From assembly GCF_007714205.1 (NCBI RefSeq), contig NZ_VMQU01000021.1:1-51513 (forward strand): a DNA stretch of 51,513 nt, given 5' to 3'. Shown here piece after piece: positions 19,410 through 28,858 of this stretch. The position numbers and the translations under genes were made by a program. Positions within the stretch are counted from its first letter, which is position 1; the number at the start of each line of letters is the position of its first letter. The DNA comes from Mycobacterium helveticum. Its GTDB lineage: Bacteria; Actinomycetota; Actinomycetes; Mycobacteriales; Mycobacteriaceae. Under the pieces are notes generated by a model. The model searched no databases. It was given only the letters and a program-made list of their open reading frames with translations, and had not been told where the DNA came from.

Positions 19410-20191
19410 CAGGTGTGGTACTCCCCGCAGTTGACGTCCAGGGTCTGCCCGGTGATGCCGCTGGACAGGTCGCTGGCCAGGAAGAGGATCGCCGAGGCCA
19501 CCTCGTCCTCGGTGGGTAGCCGCTTCAGGTCGGAGTTGGCCGCGGTCCCCTGGTAGATCTGGTCCACCGTGGTGCCGTACTTTCCCGCCTGATGCTCGAA
19601 GTAGGCCTGCAGCGTGTCGCCCCAGATATAGCCGGGCGCAACGGAGTTGACCCTGATCCCCTTCTCGCCGAGCTCGGTGGCCAGCGAGTGGGACATGGCC
19701 AGCAGAGTGGACTTGGCCATCTTGTAGGCTCCGTACTTGGCCTGTGAGTGGCGCAGCACCATGGAGTTGACGTTGACGATCGACCCGTTCGCCTTCTCCA
19801 GCGCGGGCGTGAACGCCTGGATGAGCCGCAGCGCCCCGAGTGCACTGAGCTCGATCGCGTCCCTGATGTGCTGGAAACCGGTGCCGGCCAAGGGTTTCAT
19901 CGAGGGCACCCGGAACGCGTTGTTGATCAGCACGTCGAGGCGGCCGTAGGTCGCCATGGTGGTCTCGACGAGGTTGTTCACCTCGTCGTCGTCGGTGATG
20001 TCCGCGCGGACCGACAGCGCCTTGTGCCCGGTGTCGCCGACCTGTTTGGCGACGGCCTCCAACCGGTCGAGGGTGCGGGCCGCGAGCACCAGGTCGGCAC
20101 CCTCGTTCGCACACCGGTGCGCCAGCGTGGTACCGAGCCCCGGACCCACGCCACTGATGACGACTACCTTGTCCTTGAGCATCTCTGCCAT
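19409..20191 (-). CDS. Short-chain dehydrogenase/reductase (Rv3530c-like)
   Basis: This 260-residue classical SDR has the cofactor motif GVGPGLG near residue 15, NNAFR in the central strand and the active-site YGAYKMAKS (Tyr-x3-Lys) preceded by a Ser in NVNSMV. The ATG at 20191 gives the same length as Rv3530c. An in-frame GTG at 20197 would overlap the upstream stop as GTGA and add two residues, so it is an equal alternative. It lies in an operon with the Rv3531c-like gene and the sulfotransferase gene. It is probably a steroid hydroxyl dehydrogenase; the substrate is unknown. Confidence 0.9.
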   Translation of the reverse strand: MAEMLKDKVVVISGVGPGLGTTLAHRCANEGADLVLAARTLDRLEAVAKQVGDTGHKALSVRADITDDDEVNNLVETTMATYGRLDVLINNAFRVPSMKPLAGTGFQHIRDAIELSALGALRLIQAFTPALEKANGSIVNVNSMVLRHSQAKYGAYKMAKSTLLAMSHSLATELGEKGIRVNSVAPGYIWGDTLQAYFEHQAGKYGTTVDQIYQGTAANSDLKRLPTEDEVASAILFLASDLSSGITGQTLDVNCGEYHT

Positions 20192-20193
20192 TT

Positions 20194-21333
20194 TCACCCC
20201 AGCATCCTGGCCGCAATTTGGTGCTGCCGCAGCGTGATCCGGGCACGCCACTCGTCCCCGGAGATCTTGTTGTGGTCGAAGTGCGGCAACGCGTCCGGTA
20301 TCGCGTCGAAGTCGACCAGCTCGACGCCCGGCCCGTCGGCCGCGCCGACCGGGCGTGACACCCGTTGCCAGCGGAACTGCAGAATGCCCCGCCGGTGGCC
20401 GAGCGTTTCGACCCAGTTGGTCACCCCCGGGTTCTTCTCGGCGACCACGATGCGCACCTTGCCGTCCGGATCCGCTTGGGCCTGAGTGTTGTTCAGCGAG
20501 GTCTGGTGGTTGATGTAATCCAGCGAGATGTACCACATGCTGCCCAGCTGGAAGCCGAGGTAGGGGGCATCGGAGACGGGGATCGTGATCACCAGCGCCT
20601 GGTCGGGCCGCAGCTCGAAGTGGCCGACGGAAGAGTACTGGGTCGCCAGGCCCCCCGGCGTCAGCCGGGGGGCGACCATGGTGTTCACCGGGATGTCGAG
20701 GTAGAACCACTGCGGGAACTGCAGCCAGGTCTTGACGCGGTTGACGAGCTGCTTGGCGGCTGTGGCATAACGCTTTTCGATGGTCTCTCGGGTCAGCGGC
20801 GGCGGTGCGGTGCCCGCGGTGTCCAGTCGGGAGATCGCCAGGATGCCCCGCTGCGCCGACCAATCGGCGTACACCTCGCGGATCACCAGCTGCCCGGGGC
20901 TGGTCGGCCGCACCCGCCACTCGAAGCTGCCGTCGGCGGCGATCTCGAGTTCCCGGTCGTCGAACGCGGCCTGGCTGGCCGGCACGTTGTCGTCGGTGTA
21001 CTCGCCGCCGAGCAATTGGAAGCTCAGGTCGGTCGTGGTGCCGCGTCTGCCGGTGACCACGTAGTCGTGGCCGGCGTGCACCCGGGTACCGAAGTAGAGG
21101 GTGTCGGGGTTGTCCAGGCCCATCTTGGTGAACGGCCCGGTACCCGACTGCAGGAACGGATGGTCGCGGTCGTAGTCGAAGGCCAGATGCATGCAGCCGG
21201 CTATGCAGCCGGCCAGGTACTGCAGCCCTTCGAGCAAATCGGCTTCGGTCTGGATGTGCGGCGCGGCGGCGACCAGTTGCTCGGCCTCGGCGATGGCAGA
21301 GGTGAGCGGGCCTGAAAAGGAGTCAGAGAACAC
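20194..21333 (-). CDS. Rv3531c-like protein, probably DUF1214 type
   Basis: This 379-residue conserved protein resembles DUF1214-type proteins of unknown function. The C-terminal part has WYISLDYINHQTSLNNTQ, EKNPGVTNWVETLGHRRG and WRARITLRQHQIAARMLG. No catalytic motif was recognised. GTG 21333 is the start: KstR operator, TAGCGT (21345-21340), 6 nt, GTG. This predicts a leaderless mRNA and a strongly KstR-controlled promoter for this gene, the SDR and the sulfotransferase. The domain assignment is tentative. Confidence 0.8.
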   Translation of the reverse strand: MFSDSFSGPLTSAIAEAEQLVAAAPHIQTEADLLEGLQYLAGCIAGCMHLAFDYDRDHPFLQSGTGPFTKMGLDNPDTLYFGTRVHAGHDYVVTGRRGTTTDLSFQLLGGEYTDDNVPASQAAFDDRELEIAADGSFEWRVRPTSPGQLVIREVYADWSAQRGILAISRLDTAGTAPPPLTRETIEKRYATAAKQLVNRVKTWLQFPQWFYLDIPVNTMVAPRLTPGGLATQYSSVGHFELRPDQALVITIPVSDAPYLGFQLGSMWYISLDYINHQTSLNNTQAQADPDGKVRIVVAEKNPGVTNWVETLGHRRGILQFRWQRVSRPVGAADGPGVELVDFDAIPDALPHFDHNKISGDEWRARITLRQHQIAARMLG

Positions 21334-21343
21334 GCCTAGACGC

Positions 21344-21357
21344 TAGAACGTGTTCTA
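21344..21357. promoter_or_regulatory. KstR operator upstream of the Rv3531c-like operon
   Basis: TAGAACGTGTTCTA is a perfect palindrome. Its terminal TA on the minus strand begins the -10 hexamer TAGCGT, exactly 6 nt before the GTG at 21333. Confidence 0.92.
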
Positions 21358-21421
21358 CTTTTTCGTCAATGGCGAACGTTCCCGCGCGTCGGGAGCGGCA
21401 TTGCGCTACGAGGCCGGCTCG

Positions 21422-21730
21422 CTAGGGAACGCACTGCTGCGACAGGTCGATCAGATGCTGCCGCACGTCCGGATGCCGCTCCAGGTAGGTGATGACGTTG
21501 CCGCCGTCGCCCTCCGCTTCCGACTTGGCGATCAGCTGTTGGTGCAGGTCGGGATGCCGCTCCAGGTAGGAGTTGATGGAATTGCCCACGGTCTGGTTCG
21601 CATCGCACTGCGGAGCCGCGTTTGCCGCCGGCAGCGCGATGACCACCGCCCCGATGGCGCAAAGTACGCCGGCCGCGACGACGCGGGTCGCCCCGCCCCT
21701 GCGCTCACCGGCAGTCGGAATCACGTTCAT
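21422..21730 (-). CDS. Secreted haemophore-like (MHB family) protein
   Basis: The 102-residue precursor starts at ATG 21730. It has an Arg-rich n-region, a hydrophobic core (VVAAGVLCAIGAVVIAL) and a likely signal-peptidase site after ANA-A. The mature part of about 65 residues has two copies of a YLERHPDx-Q-LI motif and a Cys pair (QCDAN near its start, QQCVP at the end), as in the mycobacterial haem-binding (MHB) family to which Rv0203 belongs. It is probably exported to the cell envelope and may bind haem; binding is inferred. It is not part of the usual sterol cluster. Confidence 0.78.
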   Translation of the reverse strand: MNVIPTAGERRGGATRVVAAGVLCAIGAVVIALPAANAAPQCDANQTVGNSINSYLERHPDLHQQLIAKSEAEGDGGNVITYLERHPDVRQHLIDLSQQCVP

Positions 21731-21861
21731 GCAGCCCAGATTACCCGCGCCGGCCCCGCGCCAACCACCACGCAACCGGTGAACGACCGGGCCCCGTCAG
21801 TACGCCTGCGCCCGCCCCCGCGTGGCTCGAGCGCCCCGCCGGCTGAGCACGTGTCCGGCGC

Positions 21862-21899
21862 GTAGTGGTGTTGGGCAGATGTAGTGGTGTTGGGCAGAT
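21862..21899. repeat. Perfect 19-bp tandem duplication
   Basis: GTAGTGGTGTTGGGCAGAT occurs twice in direct succession (21862-21880 and 21881-21899), just beyond the stop of the PPE gene on the minus strand. Confidence 0.95.
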
Positions 21900-21918
21900 C
21901 CGGACGTTCGGTGAACCA

Positions 21919-23169
21919 CTACCGGGTCGCGGTTTTGCGTTCCGGTGGTTCCGTTTCCAACGCCAGCCGCTCGCGCGGCCCCTCGGCCTCGGCCGCGGAG
22001 GCTTTCTTGGGGGCCTTCGGGGCATCCGCCGCCGCCGGCCCCGCCGCCGCCGGCGTCGTGACGAGCGGTGTCCCCGCGGCCGGGGCGCTCGCGACGGCTT
22101 CCGCTTCGACCGCCTCCACGCCTTCCGCGGCTTCCATCGCCTCCGTGGCCGGCGGGGCGGCGGTCTCCGGTGGCGGCGCCGCCGCGGTGGACGGCGCCGA
22201 GCCGGCCGACGCCGAGCCGGCTGCCCGCGCCGCCATCATCGCCCCCATCCCGGCCGCTCCCGCAAGGCCCGGGTTGGCGCCGGTGACGTTCGCGGTCCCG
22301 CCGCCGGCAGTACCGGCACCGGAGACCGCCGCACCGCCGGCATTGGCACTGGCGGACTCCCCGGTTCCGCCAGCGGCGACGGCGCCGCCGTCGGGAGCCG
22401 CGGTGCCGGCACTGCCGCCGCCCGTCGTCGCCGCGACGTTCGCGCCTCCGCCGACGACCCCGCCGACACCCGCGTTGCCGGTCGGCTGGCCGACGGCGCC
22501 GGGGTTGCCGGCACTTGCACCGCCGGCGGCGCCGCCACCGGAAACGGCACCGCCCGTAGCGCCCATGGAGCCCATAGAGCCCATAGCGCCCATGCCCGCC
22601 ATGGCACCCATGCCCGCCACAGCGCCCATGCCCGCCAGGAACGGCATCGGCGGCATCGCAGCCTGGCCCGCGGTCAGTTGTGCGGCCGCCACCGATGCCC
22701 CACCGTGGTAGCCCACCATCGCGGCCACATCCTGGGCCCACATTTCCGCGTAGTTGAACTCGGTCTGCGCGATGGCCGGCCAGTTCTGCCCGAACAGGTT
22801 GGACATCACCAAATTGACCAGGCCGTTGCGGTTGGCCTGGATCGCCAACGGGTGGACGATGGCCGTCAGCGCCGACTCGAACTCGCTGGCCACCGCCTGG
22901 GCCTGGGCGGCCGCGCCGGCCGCCTGGGACGCCGCCGCGCTCAACCACCCGGCGTACGGGGCCGCCGCCGCGGCCATCGCCGACGCCGCCGCACCCTGCC
23001 ACGCCTGCCCCGCCAATGTCGACGTCACCGACGCAAAGGACTCCGCCGCGGAAGACAACTCGCTGGCCAACGAGTTCCAGGCGGCAGCGGCCTGCAGCAT
23101 CGGAGCCGAGCCGGCCCCGGAGTACATCAGCAGCGAGTTGATCTCCGGCGGCAGCGTCAAAAAACTCAT
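21919..23169 (-). CDS. PPE family protein
   Basis: The 416-residue protein starts [16 protein letters not shown] with the Pro-Pro-Glu at residues 7-9. The 180-residue PPE domain includes the WxG-type turn QAWQG, and [23 protein letters not shown] follows near its end. The C-terminal half is low-complexity: Gly-Met repeats of the GMGAMAGMG type at about residues 180-210, then Ala/Gly/Pro-rich sequence ending in charged residues. PPE proteins are exported by type VII secretion with a PE partner; no PE gene is adjacent. AGGGG precedes the ATG by about 6 nt. It occupies the position of PPE61/PPE62 in M. tuberculosis but is not clearly either. Confidence 0.9.
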   Translation of the reverse strand: MSFLTLPPEINSLLMYSGAGSAPMLQAAAAWNSLASELSSAAESFASVTSTLAGQAWQGAAASAMAAAAAPYAGWLSAAASQAAGAAAQAQAVASEFESALTAIVHPLAIQANRNGLVNLVMSNLFGQNWPAIAQTEFNYAEMWAQDVAAMVGYHGGASVAAAQLTAGQAAMPPMPFLAGMGAVAGMGAMAGMGAMGSMGSMGATGGAVSGGGAAGGASAGNPGAVGQPTGNAGVGGVVGGGANVAATTGGGSAGTAAPDGGAVAAGGTGESASANAGGAAVSGAGTAGGGTANVTGANPGLAGAAGMGAMMAARAAGSASAGSAPSTAAAPPPETAAPPATEAMEAAEGVEAVEAEAVASAPAAGTPLVTTPAAAGPAAADAPKAPKKASAAEAEGPRERLALETEPPERKTATR

Positions 23170-23271
23170 CGTTTCCCCTCGATGCGACAGCAGTCGATAC
23201 TACAAACTTAAGCCACGTCCCACGGAGGATGCCCGGCTTTCAGCGAACTCAAATAATTCGGGTGACCCAGG

Positions 23272-24354
23272 TCATAATCCGGGCCGGGTGGCCTTCGCCT
23301 GATGCGCGGCGGCCGTCCCACTTGCCTGCTCGCGTTTGATCTCGAGCGCGATGTCGATGAGTTGGTCTTCCTGGCCGCCGATGAGTTTGCGTTGGCCGGC
23401 GCGGTGCAGGAGTTGGTGGGCGGGCACTCCGTAGCGTTCGGATTGGCGGACGGCGTGTTTGAGGAAGCTGGAGTAGACCCCGGAGTAGCCCATGATCAGC
23501 GCGTTGCGGTCCAGCACGCATTCGGCGGGCATGGCCGGACGCACCACGTCCTCGGCGGCGTCGGCGATGTCGAAGAAGTCGATGCCGGTCTTGACCCCGA
23601 TCTTGTCGAACACCCCGATCAGGGCCTCCACGGGCGCGTTGCCCGCGCCGGCCCCGAACCGGCGACACGACCCGTCGATCTGTTTGGCGCCCGCGCGGAC
23701 GGCCTCCACCGAGTTGGCCACGCCCAGCCCGAGGTTCTCGTGCCCGTGGAAGCCCACTTGGGCGTCGTCGCCGAGCTCGGCGACCAGCGCGGCGACCCGG
23801 TCGCGCACCCCCTCGAGGACCAGGGCGCCCGCGGAGTCGACGACGTAGACGCACTGGCAGCCGGCGTCGGCCATGATGCGGGCCTGGGCGGCCAGCTTCT
23901 CGGGGGTGATGGTGTGGGCCATCATCAAGAACCCGACCGTTTCCAGGCCCAGGTCGCGGGCGAACCCGAAGTGCTGGATGGAGACGTCGGCCTCGGTGCA
24001 GTGCGTGGCGATCCGGCAGATCGACCCGCCGTTGTGCTGGGCTTGTTTGATGTCCTCCTTGGTGCCCACCCCGGGCAGCATCAAGAACGCGATCTTGGCC
24101 TCTGTGGCCGTCTGCGCGGCGAGCTTGATCAGTTCCTGCTCGGGGGTTTTGGAGAAGCCGTAGTTGAAGCTCGAACCGCCCAGCCCGTCGCCGTGGGTCA
24201 CCTCGATGACCGGCACCCCCGCGGCGTCCAGCGCCGCCACGATCGCCGCGACTTCGTCTTTGGTGAACTGGTGGCGTTTGTGGTGCGAGCCGTCCCGCAG
24301 CGACGTGTCGGTCATCCGCACGTCCCAGATGGGGTTGAAAAAGACTTCGGTCAT
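23272..24354 (-). CDS. hsaF: HsaF, 4-hydroxy-2-oxovalerate/hexanoate aldolase
   Basis: This is a DRE-TIM aldolase of 360 residues, slightly longer than the M. tuberculosis protein (about 346) because of a longer C-terminal tail. It has the metal/catalytic motif [16 protein letters not shown] near the N-terminus and GFHGHENLG with two metal-binding His. It cleaves the 4-hydroxy-2-oxo acid from the ring-A fragment to pyruvate and an aldehyde that is channelled to HsaG. The ATG overlaps the hsaG stop as ATGA. The promoter is far upstream at hsaE. Confidence 0.95.
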   Translation of the reverse strand: MTEVFFNPIWDVRMTDTSLRDGSHHKRHQFTKDEVAAIVAALDAAGVPVIEVTHGDGLGGSSFNYGFSKTPEQELIKLAAQTATEAKIAFLMLPGVGTKEDIKQAQHNGGSICRIATHCTEADVSIQHFGFARDLGLETVGFLMMAHTITPEKLAAQARIMADAGCQCVYVVDSAGALVLEGVRDRVAALVAELGDDAQVGFHGHENLGLGVANSVEAVRAGAKQIDGSCRRFGAGAGNAPVEALIGVFDKIGVKTGIDFFDIADAAEDVVRPAMPAECVLDRNALIMGYSGVYSSFLKHAVRQSERYGVPAHQLLHRAGQRKLIGGQEDQLIDIALEIKREQASGTAAAHQAKATRPGL

Positions 24355-25283
24355 GCCTGCACTCCTGGCGCCGTCGCCGACAGGGATTCCTTGGCGATCT
24401 GTTCGCCGACCTTGGTGGCCGCCGCGGTCATGATGTCGAGATTGCCGGCATAGGGCGGCAGGTAGTCCCCGGCACCCTCGACCTCGACGAAGGTGGTGAC
24501 CAGGGCCTGGCCGCCGGAGTTGAGCGACGGCTCGTCGAACTGCGGCTCGTTGAGCAGCCGGTAGCCGGGCACGTAGGTCTGCACCTCGGCCACCACGTCA
24601 TGGATCGACTTGGCGATCGCGTCGCGGTCGGCGTCTTCGGGGATGGCGCAGAAGATGGTGTCGCGCATGATCATCGGCGGGTCCGCCGGGTTCAGAATGA
24701 TGATCGCCTTGCCCCGCTTGGCGCCGCCGATGGTCTCCACGCCCCTGCTGGTGGTCTTGGTGAACTCGTCGATGTTGGCCCGGGTGCCCGGCCCCGCCGA
24801 CACCGACGCCACCGACGCCACGATCTCGGCATAGGGCACCCCGCCCTGCTCGGCGACCGCGCGTGACACCGCGTACACGATCGGGATCGTCGCCTGCCCC
24901 CCGCAGGTGATCATGTTGACGTTCGGCGCGCCCAGATGCTGGCGCAGGTTCGCCGGCGGGATCACGGCCGGGCCCACCGCGGCCGGGGTCAGGTCGATGG
25001 CCCGGATTCCGGCCGCCGCATACTTGGGTGCCGCCGCGCGGTGCACGTAGGCGCTGGTCGCCTCGAACACCAGGTCGGGTTTCTCCGACTGCGCCAGCAG
25101 CCAGTCCACCCCCTCGTGCGTGGTCTCCAACCCCAGCTTGCGGGCCCGGGCCAGACCCTCGCTTGCCGGGTCGATGCCCACCATCCAGCGCGGTTCCAGC
25201 CAGTCCGACCGCAGCAGCTTGTAGAGCAGATCGGTGCTGATGTTCCCCGACCCGACGATGGCCACACTCGCCTTAGACGGCAT
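24351..25283 (-). CDS. hsaG: HsaG, acylating acetaldehyde/propanal dehydrogenase
   Basis: The 310-residue protein has the N-terminal NAD-binding Rossmann motif [14 protein letters not shown]. The nucleophilic Cys lies in [17 protein letters not shown], near residue 125. It oxidises the aldehyde made by HsaF to its CoA thioester (propanoyl-CoA in sterol catabolism), within a channelling HsaF-HsaG complex. AAGGAG (25293-25288) lies 4 nt upstream of the ATG. The gap to hsaE contains an 8-bp triplicate repeat. Confidence 0.95.
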   Translation of the reverse strand: MPSKASVAIVGSGNISTDLLYKLLRSDWLEPRWMVGIDPASEGLARARKLGLETTHEGVDWLLAQSEKPDLVFEATSAYVHRAAAPKYAAAGIRAIDLTPAAVGPAVIPPANLRQHLGAPNVNMITCGGQATIPIVYAVSRAVAEQGGVPYAEIVASVASVSAGPGTRANIDEFTKTTSRGVETIGGAKRGKAIIILNPADPPMIMRDTIFCAIPEDADRDAIAKSIHDVVAEVQTYVPGYRLLNEPQFDEPSLNSGGQALVTTFVEVEGAGDYLPPYAGNLDIMTAAATKVGEQIAKESLSATAPGVQA

Positions 25284-25320
25284 GTTGCTCCTTATTACTG
25301 CTTCGTACTGCTTCTGTTAT

Positions 25321-25344
25321 TCGGCTATTCGGCTATTCGGCTAT
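25321..25344. repeat. Three tandem copies of an 8-bp unit at the hsaE stop
   Basis: TCGGCTAT is repeated exactly three times (25321-25344) and is preceded by a partial TTAT. The third copy contains the hsaE TAG stop (25341-25343). Between it and hsaG lies another short direct repeat, ACTGCTTC-GT-ACTGCTTC. Confidence 0.92.
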
Positions 25345-26126
25345 TCGAACGCGAGTCGAACAGAACCCAGGCCGGTGAAGTCGGCGACGAACTCGTCGCC
25401 GGCGCGTGCGTCGATCGCTCGCGTGCACGACCCGGGCAACACGACGTCACCTTTGCGCAGCCGTACCCCAAAGCTTTCCACCTTGCGGGCCAGCCATGCC
25501 ACCGCGGTGACCGGATTTCCCAGTACCGCGTCGCTGCGGCCCTCGGCGACCACCTCGCCGTTGCGGGTCAGCACCGCCTCGATCGCCGTGACGTCGAGTT
25601 CGCCCGGGGCCACCCGCCCCGCACCCAGGACGAACCCCGCCGAGGAGGCGTTGTCGGCGATGGTGTCACACAGGGCGATCTTCCAGTCCGTGATCCGGGT
25701 GTCGATCAGCTCGATCGACGGAACCAGGGCCTCGGTGGCGGCCAGCACGTCGTCCTCGGTGCAGCCGGCCCCCGGCAGGTCGGCCGCCAAGATGAAACCC
25801 ACCTCGACCTCGACCCGTGGGTACAGGTAGTTCCCGGCCTTGACCGGGGTCTCCTCGAAGACCTGCATCTCGTCGAGCAGATGCCCGTAGTCCGGCTCGT
25901 CGACGCCCATCATCTGCTGCATCGCCGGCGACGACAGCCCCACCTTGTGGCCCAGGACCCGGGCCCCCGCGCCCACGCGCTGCCGGATATTGATCAACTG
26001 AATCTCGTAGGCGTCGACCACATCCATCTCGGGATGGACCCCCGTCAACGGAGCGATCGGCTCACGGCCCAACTCGGCACGCCACAACCTCGCGGCCAAC
26101 TCGTCGCGCGTCGCAGCACTGAGCAC
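25341..26126 (-). CDS. hsaE: HsaE, 2-hydroxypenta/hexa-2,4-dienoate hydratase
   Basis: The 261-residue product, identical in length to the M. tuberculosis protein, is of the FAH/hydratase (MhpD-like) family. Metal-binding acidic residues lie in RVEVEVGFIL, and IELIDTRITDWKI and VVLPGSC are family features. It hydrates the dienoate made from ring A by the meta-cleavage hydrolase, feeding HsaF. The start is GTG 26126 (GTGCTCAGT). On the minus strand a TAGAAT-type -10 next to the 26184 KstR operator would give a leader of about 47 nt. Confidence 0.95.
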   Translation of the reverse strand: MLSAATRDELAARLWRAELGREPIAPLTGVHPEMDVVDAYEIQLINIRQRVGAGARVLGHKVGLSSPAMQQMMGVDEPDYGHLLDEMQVFEETPVKAGNYLYPRVEVEVGFILAADLPGAGCTEDDVLAATEALVPSIELIDTRITDWKIALCDTIADNASSAGFVLGAGRVAPGELDVTAIEAVLTRNGEVVAEGRSDAVLGNPVTAVAWLARKVESFGVRLRKGDVVLPGSCTRAIDARAGDEFVADFTGLGSVRLAFE

Positions 26127-26183
26127 TTACCGAATTCCCCTCGTCCGTTTGACCGGGCCGGTAGCGCCCGGCCCGGGCAATTC

Positions 26184-26197
26184 TATAACGTGTTCTA
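26184..26197. promoter_or_regulatory. KstR operator between hsaE and kstD
   Basis: TATAACGTGTTCTA fits TNNAACNNGTTNNA and ends 1 nt before the kstD ATG (26199). TAACGT within it (26186-26191) is a likely -10 for a leaderless kstD mRNA, with 7 nt to the ATG. Confidence 0.92.
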
Positions 26198-26198
26198 C

Positions 26199-27899
26199 AT
26201 GACAGCGCAGGAGTTCGACGTCGTCGTGGTCGGCAGCGGCGGAGCCGGAATGGTAGCTGCCCTCACCGCCGCGCACCGGGGCCTCTCGACAATAGTCGTC
26301 GAAAAGGCCTCTCATTTCGGCGGCTCCACCGCACGCTCGGGTGGGGGTGTGTGGATTCCCAACAACGAGGTCCTGCAACGCTACGGCGTGCGCGACACCC
26401 CGGAGGCGGCCCGCACCTATCTGCACGGGATCGTCGGCGACAAATCAACCAGCGGGGGGGTCGAGCCCGAGCGTATCGACGCCTACCTCGACCGCGGGCC
26501 CGAGATGCTCTCGTTCGTGCTGCAGCACACGCCGCTGAAGATGTGCTGGGTGCCGGGATACTCCGACTACTACCCCGAGGCGCCGGGCGGACGCGCGGGC
26601 GGCCGATCGATCGAACCCAAGCCGTTCGACGCCCGCAAGCTCGGCACCGACATGGCCGGGCTGGAGCCGGCTTACGGCAAGGTGCCGCTCAACGTCGTGG
26701 TGATGCAGCAGGACTACGTGCGGCTGAACCAGCTGAAGCGGCACCCGCGCGGTGTGCTGCGCAGCCTGAAGGTAGGCGCGCGCACGCTGTGGGCCAAGGC
26801 GACCGGGAAGAACCTCGTCGGCATGGGGCGGGCGCTGATCGGCCCCCTGCGGATCGGGCTTCGGCAGGCCGGCGTGCCGGTCGAGTTGAACACCGCGCTC
26901 ACCGACCTCTGCGTCGAAGACGGGGTGGTGCGCGGAATCTACGTCCGCGACGCCGACGCACCCGAGTCGACCGAACCCCGGCTGATCCGGGCCCGGCGCG
27001 GGGTGATCCTGGCCTGCGGCGGCTTCGAGCACAACGAACAGATGCGGGTGAAATACCAGCGGGCGCCCATCACCACCGAGTGGACCGTCGGCGCCAAGGC
27101 CAACACCGGCGACGGCATTCTGGCCGGCGAAAAGCTGGGCGCGGCATTGGATTTGATGGAGGACGCGTGGTGGGGCCCGACGGTGCCGCTGGTGGGCGCA
27201 CCGTGGTTCGCACTCTCGGAGCGCAACTCGCCGGGGTCGATCATCGTCAACATGTCGGGCAAGCGGTTCATGAACGAATCGATGCCCTACGTCGAGGCCT
27301 GCCATCACATGTACGGCGGGGAGTTCGGGCAGGGGCCCGGGCCAGGGGAGAACATTCCCGCGTGGCTGGTGTTCGACCAGCAGTACCGCGACCGCTATAT
27401 CTTCGCGGGACTGCAGCCCGGACAACGCATTCCGCGCAAGTGGCTGGAGTCCGGGGTGATCGTCGCGGCCGACACTCTCGAGGAGCTGGCCGAGAAGGCC
27501 GGCCTGCCGGCGGCCGCGTTCCGCTCCACCGTGGAACGCTTCAACGGCTTCGCGCGCTCGGGTGTGGACGCCGACTTCCACCGTGGGGAGAGCGCCTACG
27601 ACCGCTACTACGGTGACCCGACCAACAAGCCCAACCCCAATCTCGGCGAGATCAGCCACGCGCCGTTCTACGCCGCCAAGATGGTTCCCGGCGACCTGGG
27701 CACCAAGGGCGGCATCCGCACCGACATCCACGGCCGTGCGCTGCGCGACGACGGCAGCGTCATCGAGGGGCTTTATGCCGCAGGCAATGTCAGCGCCCCG
27801 GTGATGGGGCACACCTATCCCGGCCCGGGCGGCACCATCGGTCCGGCCATGACCTTCGGATACCTGGCCGCTCTACACCTCGCGCAGGAGGAAGCCTGA
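26199..27899 (+). CDS. kstD: KstD, 3-ketosteroid delta-1-dehydrogenase
   Basis: This is an FAD-dependent flavoprotein of 566 residues. The dinucleotide motif is FDVVVVGSGGAGMVAALTAA at residues 6-25. WVPGYSDYYPEAPGG carries active-site tyrosines, and the C-terminal flavin motif is HTYPGPGGTIGPAMTFGYLAA. It introduces the C1-C2 double bond into 3-ketosteroids, which with KshA triggers ring-B opening. The ATG at 26199 is chosen from family similarity and from its place directly after the operator; the frame open upstream is antisense to hsaE. It is slightly longer than the M. tuberculosis protein near residue 85. hsd4B starts 1 nt after the stop. Confidence 0.97.
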   Translation: MTAQEFDVVVVGSGGAGMVAALTAAHRGLSTIVVEKASHFGGSTARSGGGVWIPNNEVLQRYGVRDTPEAARTYLHGIVGDKSTSGGVEPERIDAYLDRGPEMLSFVLQHTPLKMCWVPGYSDYYPEAPGGRAGGRSIEPKPFDARKLGTDMAGLEPAYGKVPLNVVVMQQDYVRLNQLKRHPRGVLRSLKVGARTLWAKATGKNLVGMGRALIGPLRIGLRQAGVPVELNTALTDLCVEDGVVRGIYVRDADAPESTEPRLIRARRGVILACGGFEHNEQMRVKYQRAPITTEWTVGAKANTGDGILAGEKLGAALDLMEDAWWGPTVPLVGAPWFALSERNSPGSIIVNMSGKRFMNESMPYVEACHHMYGGEFGQGPGPGENIPAWLVFDQQYRDRYIFAGLQPGQRIPRKWLESGVIVAADTLEELAEKAGLPAAAFRSTVERFNGFARSGVDADFHRGESAYDRYYGDPTNKPNPNLGEISHAPFYAAKMVPGDLGTKGGIRTDIHGRALRDDGSVIEGLYAAGNVSAPVMGHTYPGPGGTIGPAMTFGYLAALHLAQEEA

Positions 27900-27900
27900 C

Positions 27901-28761
27901 ATGCCCATCGACGTGGACGTCGCGCTGGCCGCCGAGCTGGACCCTGTCGAATTCTCCTGGACCAGTAGCGATGTGCAGCTCTATCACCTCGGGCTGGGCG
28001 CCGGCAAGGATCCGATGGACCCCCGCGAGCTGCGTTACCTGGTGGACGACACGCCGCAGGTGCTGCCGACGTTCGGCAACGTCGCCGCCACCTTCCACAT
28101 GACCGCCCCGCCGACCGTGCGGTTTCCCGGCATCGACATCGAGTTGAGCAAGGTGCTGCACGCCAGCGAGCGGGTAGAGGTGCCCGCTCCGCTTCCGCCG
28201 TCGGGCTCGGCGCGGGCCGTCACCCGGTTCACGGACATCTGGGACAAGGGCAAGGCCGCGGTGATCTGGAGCGAAACGACGGTCAGCGCGCCGGACGGCA
28301 CGCTGTTGTGGACGCAGAAGCGGTCCATCTTCGCCCGCGGCGAGGGCGGATTCGGCGGTTCGCGCGGACCGTCGGGCGCGGACGGGGCGCCCGACCGGGC
28401 ACCCGATCTCGAGGTCGCGATGCCGATCCTGCCGCAGCAGGCGCTGCTGTACCGGCTCTGCGGCGACCGCAACCCGCTGCACTCCGATCCGGCATTCGCT
28501 GCGGCGGCCGGGTTTCCGCGCCCCATCCTGCACGGCTTGTGCACGTACGGCATGACCTGCAAGACGATCGCCGACGCCCTGTTCGACGGTGACGCCGGGG
28601 CGGTCGCCGCCTACGGCGCGCGGTTCGCCGGTGTGGCCTTTCCCGGCGAGACGCTCAATGTCGCCATCTGGAAGGAAAACGGTCGTGTCCTGGCCGGCGT
28701 TGTCGCGCCGGCGCGCGACAACGCCGTGGTGCTGTCCGGCGTCGAACTGGTCCCCGCGTAG
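27901..28761 (+). CDS. hsd4B: Hsd4B (Rv3538-like), MaoC-type enoyl-CoA hydratase
   Basis: The 286-residue product, identical in length to Rv3538, is a double-hotdog (R)-specific hydratase. The hydratase-2 motif is CGDRNPLHSDPAFAAAAGF with HGLCTYGMTCKT following, near residues 185-220. It resembles the hydratase part of 17-beta-HSD type 4 and hydrates steroid side-chain enoyl-CoA. The dehydrogenase domain of the eukaryotic enzyme is absent, despite the gene name. It is co-transcribed with kstD. A palindromic repeat follows the stop. Confidence 0.92.
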   Translation: MPIDVDVALAAELDPVEFSWTSSDVQLYHLGLGAGKDPMDPRELRYLVDDTPQVLPTFGNVAATFHMTAPPTVRFPGIDIELSKVLHASERVEVPAPLPPSGSARAVTRFTDIWDKGKAAVIWSETTVSAPDGTLLWTQKRSIFARGEGGFGGSRGPSGADGAPDRAPDLEVAMPILPQQALLYRLCGDRNPLHSDPAFAAAAGFPRPILHGLCTYGMTCKTIADALFDGDAGAVAAYGARFAGVAFPGETLNVAIWKENGRVLAGVVAPARDNAVVLSGVELVPA

Positions 28762-28783
28762 CCGCCCTACCTCCTCCCTTTTT

Positions 28784-28842
28784 GCCGAGCGTGACGCTGC
28801 AGGCGCATTCGGGGCCGAGCGTGACTGCACCGTCACGGTCGG
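28784..28842. repeat. Palindromic element, copy 3 (divergent form)
   Basis: GCCGAGCGTGAC occurs at 28784-28795 and again at 28814-28825. The second copy pairs with GTCACGGTCGG (28832-28842) to give an 11-bp stem with one mismatch and a 6-nt loop. It lies between the convergent hsd4B and ltp2. Confidence 0.7.
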
Positions 28843-28858
28843 GGACGGACCCGGCAGG

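Noticed and set aside
19410..20246. Upstream extension of the sulfotransferase frame giving a 663-residue protein
   Set aside because: The added part is the SDR gene read in another frame; sulfotransferase similarity starts at ATG 19409 and the length matches Rv3529c.
24936..26198. Upstream extension of the kstD frame giving a 987-residue protein
   Set aside because: It runs antisense through hsaG and hsaE and through the KstR operator; KstD similarity starts at ATG 26199.
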